Shown one piece after another: positions 51,301 through 63,300 of a DNA stretch of 64,000 bases. The notes below the pieces were generated by a model that saw nothing but the letters and a program-made list of their open reading frames with translations, was not told the DNA's origin and ran no database searches. Location of the stretch: positions 66,277 through 130,276 of the forward strand of contig VZRG01000444.1 in NCBI GenBank assembly GCA_013397435.1, given 5' to 3'. The first letter of the stretch is position 1. Every line of letters begins with the position of its first letter. The position numbers were made by a program, and so were the translations under genes. Origin of the DNA: Erythrocercus mccallii. Lineage: Eukaryota > Chordata > Aves > Passeriformes > Dicruridae.

Positions 51301-54300
51301 CTTGAGGGTTTTGCAGGCTAATTATCTTGTTGGGGAAGGCTGGATTATTTTACTTTGCTTTATTTTTCAAAACCTATGCTTGAATTTTCTTTCTGAGTTA
51401 AAGAAATTAGCTGTGAGTGAACACTAGAACTAAAACCTCTTTTCCCATAGTTAGAGCTACATTTTTTCTTCCCAGCTAATACACCTCTGGTGATTTTCAA
51501 CTGACTTTTCTTAAGTGAATTTACTAGCTATAATAGGGAAAAGCTCTAGGAGCAGGTATCAGAAGCCATGATTGCCTTCCCAAATGAAAGCTCACCTTTA
51601 AGATGCCAAGTTCATGTTTTATTACACCCTTACTTTCTATCTCATTAATCTTTATTGAATTCCTGCACAGTGATGGTGGAGCACTGGAAAGAGAAATCAG
51701 ATGGTCTGTTGGCTGTGGTCGTGTAAGTGTTTTGCTGACTGATGGAAAGTATGGCTTTGAAGTCCCTGGAGCTGATGAGGGAAATTAACATAAACACTTA
51801 TGCAATGTAAGCTAAGCAATGGTGTGACTGTGGACATCAGAGACACGAGCTGCATTTCCTATCCCTGTCTGTTCTGCTTTCTGGCTGTTGGGCAGGCCAA
51901 ACTGAGCACTGAACTACCTTCCTGAATCACATAGCTAACTCATGGCTCTTGCAACTCTGTGGCAAATTAAACAGTCATCCTCTCCCCTCATCACTCCCCT
52001 TCAGTGACCCTTTCTGTGCATCAGGTTAAGTAATGGAAATATCCAGCTGCAAAGCATAAACTTTCACTTAAACTGGTATATACTGTTTGACTGCTTCCAA
52101 TATTTCAGATAATTTATTTATAGCTCAGTGCATATCTGTCTACCCTATTCTGATGTCTGCAATATTACTGTATCTACCCTTTATTTAAAATTAATATGCA
52201 TTAAATAAATGCAGTTATCCAAGTCTAAGAAATGTAATGCAAGCAAGCCCTTGTGCCAAATCTGCATTATCCAGGCTGAGAGGGAACATCAAGAAGATGA
52301 TAAAAAAAGATATGGGAGAATCCTATTATCAGTCTGGTAATATGGATATTTCTCTTATAAAGCTGTCCATGAGAATTAAATTTAAATTTATATGTGAGCT
52401 ACAGGGTGTCATAAAAAGTTGTATAGTTCCAATATCCATTCTGATTCCTGCCCTTCTGCCAAGCTTGTTGCTTTGGATATCCTACCTACCTTTGGTACCT
52501 GCAGTAATCCTATAATTGGGACAGACAGGACAGACACAGGCTTGGTTCTGAGTCCGCACATACAAAAGTGTAGTGGCTTCCCACAGCTTTCTTCCTCTCC
52601 TCCCACAGATCCACAATTTGAGGAAGCTAAATTATTATTTATCTTGAAGACAAGAATAATATTGACTCATTGATAAATTAAAAGTAATGAGAAACTGTGC
52701 CAATGAATGATGCAAATTAAAATAACATAGAGATCTGGGCTCTGTGAACTTACATGCAGATTCATTAATTTATCTTTATTTTGCAGCAGTTAAATTTTAA
52801 TTCATGACTACTATACCAAAAGGCCAAACATCAAAGCATGTTTCATTTTCAGATTTAAACACATGGATAACATAAAGAAATTCACTTGTTAAAACTTAAG
52901 TATTTGCAGCACTGTAGTATGTGTGCTAAGGTCCTCCTGACCAAACTCTCTGGAAACTCTTGTTAAGAAGGTGTGAAGGATATGCAAGTTGACAGTACTA
53001 TATGATATCAGATTAGGAAATAATCTTGTTCAAGATTGTCTCTATTTCAGAGAGTTATGTATTGTCTAATTGATTTTTTTAAGGAGCAGTGTGTAACTGA
53101 TTTGAAATCATTATTTGACAAGGCACCATCTCTTCATCTGTTCCCAATATGTCCTTTTCCTTTGCCTAGAAAAAATATTTAGATGAAAATTGAAGACTAT
53201 AAAAATATGCAGATGCTCTATGGGTATTTGATAGTTTAGTTATTCTCAAAGAATGCATAGATCTAAAATTACATGATGTGTATAGAGTAGCTCACATCCA
53301 GGAGGACAGTGATTGCATGTATATGTATGTCTCTGTGTGCATAGCTAATCCAGTGTAGTTCTGGCTGCCTCAGACTCATGCACATGGGCAGATAGCTGTG
53401 CTTTGTGCACTTACACACATGCAGCTGAACAACCTCTGACTTACTCTGCTTGTGGTCTGCAGAGTGCCCGATCTCTGCATGCTGAGAGTGCTGAGCGTGC
53501 TGCCTGCTACAAAGTATATGTGAATATATTTTGCCTGGGAAATATCAGAAGAAGAAATGATTCTATTCTCAAATGTTCTGAGTACCTTATTTTGCAAAAT
53601 TTGAAATATTTTGCACTGCTCATAAGAAGGTCACTCAGACATGGAAATGTAGAAGAAAAAAATCTCATTCCCTATAGGAGAGTAGGAAAGAACTTTATAA
53701 GAAATTAATATTTTGAGTATTCTTATATTCTTTTATGTGTTAAATTACTGGTGCTATGCTAAAGAAAGAGAAAGAAGCCCATTTGGATCATGTAAGCAAT
53801 CTGTAGTTATTTAATTAATATTTAATAAGTCACTTGGTGGAAATCAGAAGGCTATCAGTTGAATAATTGGTCTGGTATCAATTTTTATCTATCCCTGCCA
53901 CAGATAAGTGAGAATAAATCCACTGACTATAGTAAAAGAAATACAAATCTATTAGTTAAGCACTGCCATATGAGAGATGAAGGTGTTTTGGGATTAAGAC
54001 TGTAGTAAATTCTGTATGTATTTAGTATTGACTTTTAAATTTATAGAATATTTCTATTTGCAATTCTGAAGACTTCTAATCATTAAAATGTATGAAGAAG
54101 GAGAAAATGTGTCTGGAATATCATCCTCTAATCTGTTAAGTAGAGGATAAAATGTAGGTAATCTTCATAAAACCTCCTGAAAGATTTTAAGTACAGCCTA
54201 CTTAGATTTAGTTACATCTAAAGGTGTAGCCAGCTAGCTCCATGTACATTTGACAGACCAGAGAACATTTTAGCATTACTTATAGAAAAATAATATGGAG

Positions 54301-54832
54301 TTCCTTTCTCTATAAAGAAATACACATATTATTAGAAAAGCCCACAGCATTTCCTGGTTTTAAACTTGGTATATAAACACAGTAACTGAATCAAATGTTC
54401 TTGCAACGTCATTAATGGCTGTGAAGCATTTTGTTTCTGTGCACCTGCAGGCAAATCCTGAGGTAATCCTTGTCCTGCATGCCAGGTGGGGACATTGACT
54501 GAGCCAAAAAGGTGATCCTGACACAGCACCCTATGGTTTCAGATCTTGTCTTTGCTGACTGCTCACCGGCTGTCCGCTTCCTTCCAACAGGAGATCACCT
54601 TGCTGCCGTCGAGCACCTCCCTCCCACTGCGCCAGGACTCGTTTTCTTGGTGTGCCCTCGCTGGCTACTGTGGCAGGGAACACCAAGTGCTGTTTGCAGT
54701 GGTGGTTTTGGACAATGAGTGAAGGTTTCAAAGGAAAAATGGCAAAGGGGAAAGGACCCTCCTGGGTCTCATGAGGAGGAGAGGGAAAGGCAGACATGTC
54801 TATGTAGGTTCATTTGTGGGGAGGGGAAGGGA

Positions 54833-54969
54833 NNNNNNNNNNNNNNNNNNNNNNNNNNNNNNNNNNNNNNNNNNNNNNNNNNNNNNNNNNNNNNNNNNNN
54901 NNNNNNNNNNNNNNNNNNNNNNNNNNNNNNNNNNNNNNNNNNNNNNNNNNNNNNNNNNNNNNNNNNNNN
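54833..54969. other. Assembly gap (137 N)
   Basis: A run of N. The left edge is purine-rich (GGGGAGGGGAAGGGA) and the right edge is a pure GGAGA repeat, so the missing sequence is probably the same purine repeat that defeated sequencing. Predicted proteins crossing it are meaningless. Confidence 0.98.
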
Positions 54970-55010
54970 GGAGAGGAGAGGAGAGGAGAGGAGAGGAGAG
55001 GAGAGGAGAG
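54970..55010. repeat. GGAGA pentanucleotide repeat bordering the gap
   Basis: About eight perfect GGAGA units, all purine on the plus strand, cut by the assembly gap on the left. The true array is likely longer. Purine-only repeats can form triplex or G-rich structures. Confidence 0.9.
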
Positions 55011-55799
55011 TCCTTTCTTTTGCCAAATAAGAGGGCTTGATTGTCTCTCTTGGGTCTCCGTATTTACCTGATGCCCATGGAGCAAGCAGTATCCACCTAC
55101 AGCTGTGTACCCCAGGACATTTGGATAACAGCTTAGTTCAGGATCTATCTTCCAAATTGTGGTGCCACTCATAGGGATCAGTTTGAGATCAGAAAATTCA
55201 GTGATGTGGCTGATAGTTTTTTCTCCTACTTTCCCAGTACCCACAAGGTGTCATTGAACATTAAGAGATAGTGTCAGAGTGTACAAATAGTGAGTTTAAA
55301 ACTTCAGTAGCTAAGTGACAGAAGTGGAAATTCACAAAAGTAAACAGAACCATGACACAGGGAGCTGAGGACTGTGTAGGGAATATTCTCCATGCGGAGA
55401 AAGGCAAGATTTTAATTCTTTTTTGGCTGAGGTACATTTTCTTATATCCTCCCACCAATGGAGACAGAACAGTATTACTCCTTTTTCCTGGGAAAGAAAG
55501 GAGGCTGTACAGAACTGGTTTTGGCATGAGTATCTACATGGGTGAATGCTTTGTGTTTGGTGTGAGATCAGCTCACTTTAATTTTTTTACAGTGAGAAAC
55601 TTGCACCTTGATTGTTTGAAAGTCATTCCTCCAATTGTGGGTGATGGTCTTATACACCTGTGTGAAATCAGGGGAAGTTTAACTTCTTTTAGAAATCAAG
55701 ACATTTGAGTTTGTGGAGACCATAAGCACTTTCACCCCTCTTTCTTGTTTTATACACTATATTCTAGTACTCACTACATATATGTGTTTAAGATGTTAT

Positions 55800-56165
55800 G
55801 CTTACCCTCGTACTACTGATCAAGAGAATTTAGGATTTTTTCTTTCTTCTCCCTTTGTCATTTAATTTCTTATCCTCCATATTGACTTTTATGTAGTAGA
55901 AAGTTATCCTATCTGTTTCACGTCATTTTTTGTATTGCTAATCCTCCAGAGTTCCTATTTTTTATCTTTTTGCATTCTTGATTTTCTCCCTTAATTCTTC
56001 TGTCATTTTCAATCTCCTCTTGAGCCACTTTTTTTCCTCTATTTCCTTCATAATTTCCAGCATCTTTCTACAATTCCTGGGTTTTTTGGTCACTTTTTAA
56101 TTTTTTTTCATGTGTTTTCCCCCAACCATCTCTTGAATTCCTACTCTCATTCACTCTATAACTTT
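55800..56165. repeat. Pyrimidine-biased low-complexity block
   Basis: About 370 bases dominated by T and C on the plus strand, built of irregular TTTCTTC, TCTCCT and TTTTTCCT words without a strict period. It lies about 1 kb upstream of the SCN1A coding exon. It may be an eroded pyrimidine microsatellite. Confidence 0.5.
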
Positions 56166-57033
56166 AGCTTATTTCAGGGACTGCTGACCTGCCTTGACCC
56201 TTGAGTCTCTTGAAAGGCTGACTGATCATTTCATAAGGATCTCTGCAATGGGCGGAGACTGCATTTATCTCTTCACATTCAGGTTTGAGAGATGTATGCA
56301 CCGTTGTGAGACCAAAGAAACATTTCATCTGTATGTCTGGTGTCATCAGAAATTTCTTCAGCAGCATGGAAGATGCCAAATCTGTAGTCTTAACAGGACT
56401 TTTTTTTTCTTCTTTTTTTTTTCTTCCCAACAGCTTTATTTTTGCAATTGCAATATATAAATATGTATGCTAGAATACTTCCAGAATTTTCCAGTTACAG
56501 CTATTTTATAAAGAACCAGACACACAGTAACAGCTAAACTGATATAATACTAGGCAATTGCTCTTCTTATCTAAAATAGTTTCCCATACAAAAATTTACT
56601 TGGAATCATTACTTTAAAACTTCATAATATACAGACTTGATTTTTTTAAATGGAAATTCTGATTTTACAGTGCACATTTTCTGATACTTTTGCTGGTCTC
56701 AGTGAAATTTTTTGTGTTAGCTCTGTTGAACTGTTCTATTTATAGTTATCAGTGTAATACTGATTGATTCCAGAGGAGTGTGATCATAATATAACTAGAG
56801 TTGTGAGGAAAGGATGTATTTGATTATTCTTTGATTAACAACACAAGTGCTTCTTACAAATGCCAAATCACCAACTAAACTTCTTATTTTGTGTCTTTAC
56901 ATAATTTTGAAATTGTGTATTTTAACAATTAAGCATAGCAAAAACAATTGCACCTGAAAATAACTGCTACATCTTTCTTACTTCGTAATTTCAACATGTT
57001 TATTTGAAAATTTATTTTTCTGCTTTCTTTTAG

Positions 57034-57085
57034 TATTTTCCTATGCAGAAGAATAAATGGTAATTAAAATGTGCAGGATGAAAAG
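57034..57085 (+). promoter_or_regulatory. SCN1A: SCN1A 5'UTR segment with three out-of-frame upstream ATGs
   Basis: The leader part of the first coding exon. The acceptor AG is at 57032-57033; the leader closely resembles the human one as I remember it (TATGCAGAAGAATAAATGG, then GTAATTAAAATG). ATGs at 57057, 57069 and 57078 share one frame, offset from the true start at 57086. That frame stays open through the whole exon and past the donor, so it overlaps the main CDS. The ATG at 57086 has A at -3 and G at +4, a better context than the first upstream ATG (T at -3), which suggests initiation by leaky scanning. Confidence 0.75.
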
Positions 57086-57349
57086 ATGGAGCAGTCAGTG
57101 CTTGTACCACCAGGACCAGACAGCTTCCAATACTTCACTAGAGAGTCTCTCGCAGCTATTGAACAACGCATTGCTGCAGAAAAAGCTAAGAATCCTAAAC
57201 AAGAACGCAAAGACGATGATGAAAATGGGCCAAAACCAAACAGTGACTTGGAGGCAGGAAAAACACTCCCCTTTATTTACGGCGACATACCTCCAGGAAT
57301 GGTGTCTGAGCCCTTGGAAGACATGGACCCATATTACATCAATAAAAAA
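57086..57349 (+). CDS. SCN1A: Nav1.1 sodium channel alpha subunit, first coding exon (5' partial CDS)
   Basis: Eighty-eight codons from ATG at 57086 to Asn-Lys-Lys just before the GTGAGT donor at 57350, ending in phase 0, the same length as I recall for human SCN1A coding exon 1. It encodes the cytoplasmic N-terminus before domain I of the neuronal Na+ channel. Diagnostic segments are MEQSVLVPPGPDSF, FTRESLAAIE, KDDDENGPKPNSDLEAGK, LPFIYGDIPP and SEPLEDMDPYYINKK. The MEQ start together with KDDDENGPKPNSD fits SCN1A; SCN2A and SCN3A begin MAQ and SCN9A begins differently. The in-frame GTG at 57071 is not taken as a start, since the ATG at 57086 has a strong context and is the family start. No lesions are seen. 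Exon 2 lies beyond the window. Confidence 0.93.
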
Positions 57350-60300
57350 GTGAGTCTAATATCAATCCTGTTCATATGCCAGTGTTTGGAGTGCGTTATC
57401 ATGCTTGTTTCATTTTCTTGGAGTGGATCATATAGCTTGTTACTTCAGTATGTTAGTTTGCAGCCAGAACCCATTTGCCTTCATGGTTACCAGCTTTTCA
57501 CTCTTTTTTTTAAATTTACCTCAAAATTTATTTCTTTGCTATAACTGACTTTATATCAAAGGAATATTTATATGAAAGCTGAAGCATAATAAGTGATCTT
57601 TGATTATAAGCAATATGTAATAACTATATAAACATGTGGATATGTAATATATATATATTTTATGAACTTCTTAAAAATGAACATACATTCATACTGACTA
57701 CACCAAAATTCTCTAAGGTTCTTCAGATTTAAAACTGACAGCATGAACCGATGCATAGAACATACTGTTCACAGAAATCTGCTTTGATAGCAAATGCTTA
57801 GGAAATTTGTGGAGTCAATAGGGAAACAAACAGATAAGCAGTAAATGTACCAAAAGAGTGTAGAACAGTTTTTAAAGTTTTAGTGAAACTGGCCTTGGAC
57901 AGGCCTAGAATCTTTTCAAAATGATCCTGTTGGGTAGCCTATAAGCAGCAGAAAAAGTACAGATGCTTTATATCTGTAGCTAGATTGGGTGATACTCTAA
58001 TTACTGGATTCTATGACTGTAAAAACTGTCAATATTAAGATAGGTGTTACTTTGACTTTCACAAACTATTGTGTTCTAAGTGTCTCAGTTTGCTAAATTT
58101 CATGTGATTTATGAGTCCTATTTTGACAAGAGAGAAAATACTGTGTGAAAGAGCAATATTTTTATCTCTATTATCTGGTGCCTCTGAAAGGGCCTTTATC
58201 TGCCATTCATAGCATATGAAGATTTATCTTTAAATCACAGTTCTACTTTCACAAAGATAAAAGATGTGATTCTATAAAAGCAGGCCTGGTAGAGTTCTGT
58301 ACTAATTGTGTCTGTTTATGATACAGTATTCCATGTAATTTTATCCCTACCTGCCCACAGCTCATCCTGGACCTTTATAGCCAAATCAGTCTGTCTTGTG
58401 TGTCTGGCAGTGCAAACAGATACATGATTAGGTATGACCTATGACAGATACGCCTCTCAAGCCCTTGGGAATGGAACATCCTTTCAGTCCCTTCACAAAT
58501 GCTGCTGAAAACTCATTAAATCAGCCAGGTCTGGTGATAGAGTTGCAAGAAATGGAGAGAAATCAGCTGAACATATTCAGTCAAGTTTCTGTACTACTTG
58601 AAAGGAAGAATCTTTTTATTTGCACTCTAAATGTGTATGGTCCAAACACATACCCTCTGGGATTCTCTTCTTTCTGCTGAAATCTGCATATTCTCTCTAT
58701 GCACGTGCTTTAATCTTCTACAGTACAGAAATAGAAACAGCCCTGTCAGTCTAAGACAAGGCAAAAATTTCTCAAATGCTTCAATTCTCTCTGTTTTTTC
58801 TTCCTTCAGTAAGAGGAAGATACATGTTCCTAACAGAAAATCAACACCTATTTCAATTTTTCACCTGTAATTTTACTTTAAAAGATCTAATTTCTAGATT
58901 TTATTATCTAGCTGTATGTGAATTCTGGAAATACTTATGTCTTGTTTCTCTTGTATTTTGAAAATATTGGCAGTAGTTGATGCTCCTGCAAGTCTCAGAA
59001 GGAGAAATAATTTGAGAAAAGCTTGAAGCAGAAGTGAACATCTCTAGGAAGACACATAGGAATGCTCAATGTATTTATTTCTGTAATGTTTAACAGTTCA
59101 GCTTCTTCTTTACCCCTCTCTGAATTCCACCTTGTAAAGCCAAGAAATCCATCAGCACACCCGCACCAATGTGACAGTGTGACAACTGCTGCAAAATCAT
59201 TAAAGTTGTTGTTTCACCTGGTGAAGCATCTATCTGAAATATCATGGATCTCATGAAAAACACCAGAATGGAAGAAAATACTTACTTACAAGGAAGGGTT
59301 AGGACAAGGGCAGGGTTACCAGATCCCACTGTTTCTTCAGAGCACTGTTAAGATCTCTGCATAAACTACAGCTGGTTTGTTGACAGAAACTATGGAAAGT
59401 TTGGCTTCCAGACTTTCAAATAGAGAATAGAAATGGTTGTTCACAGCACTGGTCACTGCATTTATTTGGAAAAGCTGTATAGGAATTTTAGGAATATTTT
59501 TTTTAATTACAAGTTTGGGCTATGAATTTAGACATCCATCATTTGCCTTATACGGAAATATTGTATCTCTCTTGCTTTTTTTTTTACCCTGTTCTTTGTA
59601 CCAAGATTGATAAAGCTCACTCTATTTTCCATGTGGTGAATGTTTAAATGTCATCTAGAGTGTTTTATGTTCCATCCTTGGGACTGCTTTTTCTAAGAAA
59701 AAAGTTTGTGCATGCCATGATTTGATGCAGTTTAATAGAGAATAAGACAGAAATAAATATTTTGAGCTGGTTTGAGAGCCCTAATTTGTGCGTGAGGTAG
59801 ACCTGAAATGAAAAGCTAAACTAAAAAATCTTTTAAGAGATGAAAAACCAAATAGGTATAATAGTATTATGGTTTTGTAAGTGTGCTTCTATGCAAAGCC
59901 TACCACAAAGAGGACATATACTAATGTCCTCCTCCAAAGAGGACTCAATACTAATCTGAAGCTGAAAGGAAAAGGAAAATATTGGCTTCTGTTGGACAGT
60001 AGGACAGCCCATTATAGGAGGTTTACACACTTGATCGTATTTTTGATTTACACTGTATCACAAATAGCCTGAAAACCAGGAACTGTACCCTTGAAACATA
60101 ATTATTTTATTGTAAAAGAGTAGAATAATGTGCTCCTATACTTATGATTTCATTATACTAAAATTCTGCTGACTGTGGTGCCCAATAATGCTGGTCTTTA
60201 GAACTGTGAAGTTTAGCATCCTAAAGGATTGCAATGCTCTTTTTTCTTTTTTAATCCAAAATTGATTAAAAGTGAACGGGAAGTTCACTCATATTTTGTG

Positions 60301-63300
60301 TTCCTCTTCTGTGTAAGTGCAAATCTGTGTGTTCCCAGTGTAATACTGCCTGCCTGTTCATGCTCAAGCTGCCATCACAAAGGATCAATGATGTTCACTT
60401 CATTGTCTATAGAGAAAAGATCAGCTGGAATCCCCTAAGATCCTGACCTGCAGGCATGCATCAAAATCTGGTCCACTTGGTTTCATACTTTTAAGGGCTG
60501 GCTCTTTTCCTATAACCTAGGCTGCTACATTAAAGAGGAGGGAGAGAATAGGTGGAACTAAGCGGGTAAAAACGACACTTTCCTGCTGCTATGATAGAAA
60601 TATAACATTGTTTCTTGCCACTCCATGCCCTGCCTCTTGCCAGAATGATGTGAATGATGTCTGTCAGCAAAGATGCCTCCTTTTCTCCTAGCATTCAATG
60701 ATATCAGTCCCTAGTCTGATCAAATCACTAACTCTTGGGTTTCCCAGATGTGCCTTGGGTTGCAAAAAAACCAAAAAGATTCTGTAAAATTTATTACACC
60801 AGGAAAGGTGAATTCACTAGCGATTTTGGATATTTTCATAGTTGTGGAATAATTTTTAAGTGAAAAGTTCTAACAAAGCAAGAAAACATTGTTTCAAATG
60901 TCTTGCTAGAAAACATTATTTCAAAAGATAACCACAAACCTAAGGAATGGAAACTTCTCATTTGCCACAAGCGTCCTGTTCTAGCTGCTGCAGGAGCTTT
61001 TCCAGAGAAGCTGAGGACCCAGCTCAATGTTGTATCTGCCTCTGTATTTCACAAGGTAGAAATGAATGGGATAGCACATAGTGCACTAAATCTAGCCTTC
61101 CAGAAACTACATTTAAAGCTAACTAGGAGGAAGGAGCAGAGAAATAAGGTTTTCGGAACTCTTTATCCCAAGAGGTTCTCTGAGACCTTATCTTTATTCA
61201 GTGTTGACTCTTCTCTCTTAGCTACATACTCTCAAGACACTCCTCCTCCTCCTTTGCCCTGCTAAGAATTCAGTTTCTGGCTTTATTTCAAATATGGCAG
61301 AAGATGGATTGGGTTTTAGGTTACAGATGCAAAAAGCAGCAAATCAGGGACTTCCTTTCAGGGAACTCTGAATTTATATTCACACTCAAATACTTTGACT
61401 GTGAGTTGGTTTTGTGCCTTTATAAAAATGAATAAAACACAAGGCCTGAAATTTATACATAATCCTTCATATACAAGCATTAAGCTTACAATTTGTCTAG
61501 AAATTATCTAGTTTTTCTTAGTGTATGCCTACTTTGTCCTGACAGCTTTGGGTACAATACTTCATGTTCATCCACACTGCCTACACATTGGCTTGCATCT
61601 GGGTTGAGAGTGGAGTGAGATATGATAGGCATAGCAGGGAGCTTACATAGGGCTTGCATATCAGCTCTTATCTGTACTTTTTAAATGAAATTTTTCCTTC
61701 AGGAATAAAGTACAGTTTTGATTCATGTTTAAGGCTAGAAGTTAGAGGACCAATGAAGTCATTCTGAAAGCTCAAGTCACAAAGATGCTTTGAGTGAAAA
61801 ATTAAAACTGAGGTAGGTAATTTATGTCTTGTTGGTTCTGCTTATGCAGGGCAGCAGAAAGTAGAACAGCTAAAATAGCAGCAGCTTCCAACTGAAACTG
61901 GAACTGTGCCAGCATGCTGTTATTTTCCATAAGGCATATGAAAATAGATGTATGTTTAATATGCTTGTGTTCAAAGATTTTTTAAAAAATGTAGGTTGAC
62001 TAAATGAAGGTGCAGTAGTCTTAGATACAGAGTTAGTAGGAAGTGTGATTTCTGATGCATTTTGTCAACTACCTCATAACTACAAAAAAGAGCATGAGTT
62101 GGAGGCGTCTGAGATGTGAGTCCTGGGGGCTGGGGACAGACCTGGCAGAGGAAGTCACCTTCCCCTTGGGGTGTGAGGCTTTAAAACATTGTGCCAAAAA
62201 GTCACTCATCTGGTTGTTTGCTTCAGTAGTTGAAATAAAAGCTTCATGTAAGGTCATGTCATCTGCAGGCTGCTACCTGTACGCCTGAATTGGATGTGTA
62301 ATTTGGAAACATTAGCTCAGGCTGTCCTCAGCTTCACATGTAGTTTCTCCATTTCTGTGCAGAAATGGGAAATTATATACACATCTTATACATTCCTACA
62401 ATCTTGAGTTTGTACTCAAGACAGTGTAAACTCTGCCTGGTAGTGTCCCTTACTCCTTAGGGGTTTGGTTTAGGAGGTGTTCTGTGTAGAGCTGTGATGG
62501 AGGGACAGCTCAGGGAAGAAGCTGCTGGGACTGGAGCAGCTTTTCCTCACAGTTTAATCCTTGCTTCTTTGCCTTCAGTTAACCCCATCTCCACATCTCT
62601 CTCCGTTTCCTGTGTGCTTCTAGACATATCTATACTTCACAGTCCATACATTCTAAACTTTCCAAATCTCAGCAGACTGAAGTGTTGTCCCTTTTGAACC
62701 TCCTTGGCATATTTTCCCTGTCTACCAACCTTCCTGGAAATAGTCATACAGTTCACTGCTTACAGTCTTGAAGCAATCCTTGATGGCATGGACACCAGAT
62801 GAAACCAACATACCCTTTCCCACCCTTCCACTGAAATTCTAGTTTACACCTCATTTCTTCAGCAACTTAACAAAAATCAGGGAAGCTTTCTTATAGCTTA
62901 TGTGCAAAATATAAAACTCTGACAATGGAAAAAAAAAGCCAAAAAGGAAAAAAAGGCAATTTTAGACATTTCCTTTTAATTTCCTTTGAATTTAGGTTAT
63001 GATTCTTGCATCGTACCTTCCACTGGATGCAGAGTTCTTCTGAGTTACTGAACCTTCCTTCCTTCTGCACCGTTTTTCATTATTTTCTGATTGATCTTGC
63101 ATTTCAAGAGCACCTTAGTGACACAAAAGAACCTGACAGCCCACATTTTCTGTGCTATAGTGTTAGGGCAGGTGCAGCCATCATGGTCTGCAGTGGAAGC
63201 AGAGCGCTGTTTGCAGGGTTTGCACTTATACTGTTTATCTTTGGCTCATGGATTTAGTCAAGGCATTTAACATAGAGTCTTCTACAATTCTCTGAAGTAA

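Larger units (their letters stand above)
37498..57033 (+). other. SCN1A: SCN1A 5'UTR intron
   Basis: Runs from the GTAAGC donor at 37498 to the acceptor (TCTGCTTTCTTTTAG) ending at 57033. The sequence is AT-rich and contains no recognisable coding exon. It holds a CR1 fragment (41.6 kb), an AT microsatellite (42.3 kb), GC-richer patches at about 44350-44700, 49650-49990 and 54480-54800, an assembly gap, a GGAGA repeat and a pyrimidine-biased block. Open frames in those patches (for example 41283-41840 minus, 49783-50178 plus, 55352-55708 plus) show no known motifs. Other untranslated exons may be hidden here. Confidence 0.6.

Noticed and set aside
54719..55244. Open frames spanning 54719-55244 on both strands
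   Set aside because: They are artefacts of the N gap and the GGAGA repeat, which lacks stops in every frame.
55352..55708. 118-codon plus-strand open frame in the leader intron
   Set aside because: No recognisable domain, no flanking splice sites that fit, and it lies within the SCN1A 5'UTR intron.
57350..57544. Continuation of the SCN1A reading frame into a 157-codon protein
   Set aside because: The frame passes a GTGAGT donor exactly where SCN1A coding exon 1 should end; residues after Asn-Lys-Lys are intronic and unlike any Nav protein.
60903..61265. 120-codon plus-strand open frame in SCN1A intron 1
   Set aside because: Does not resemble SCN1A exon 2 or any domain I recognise; ends in a Pro-rich simple stretch.
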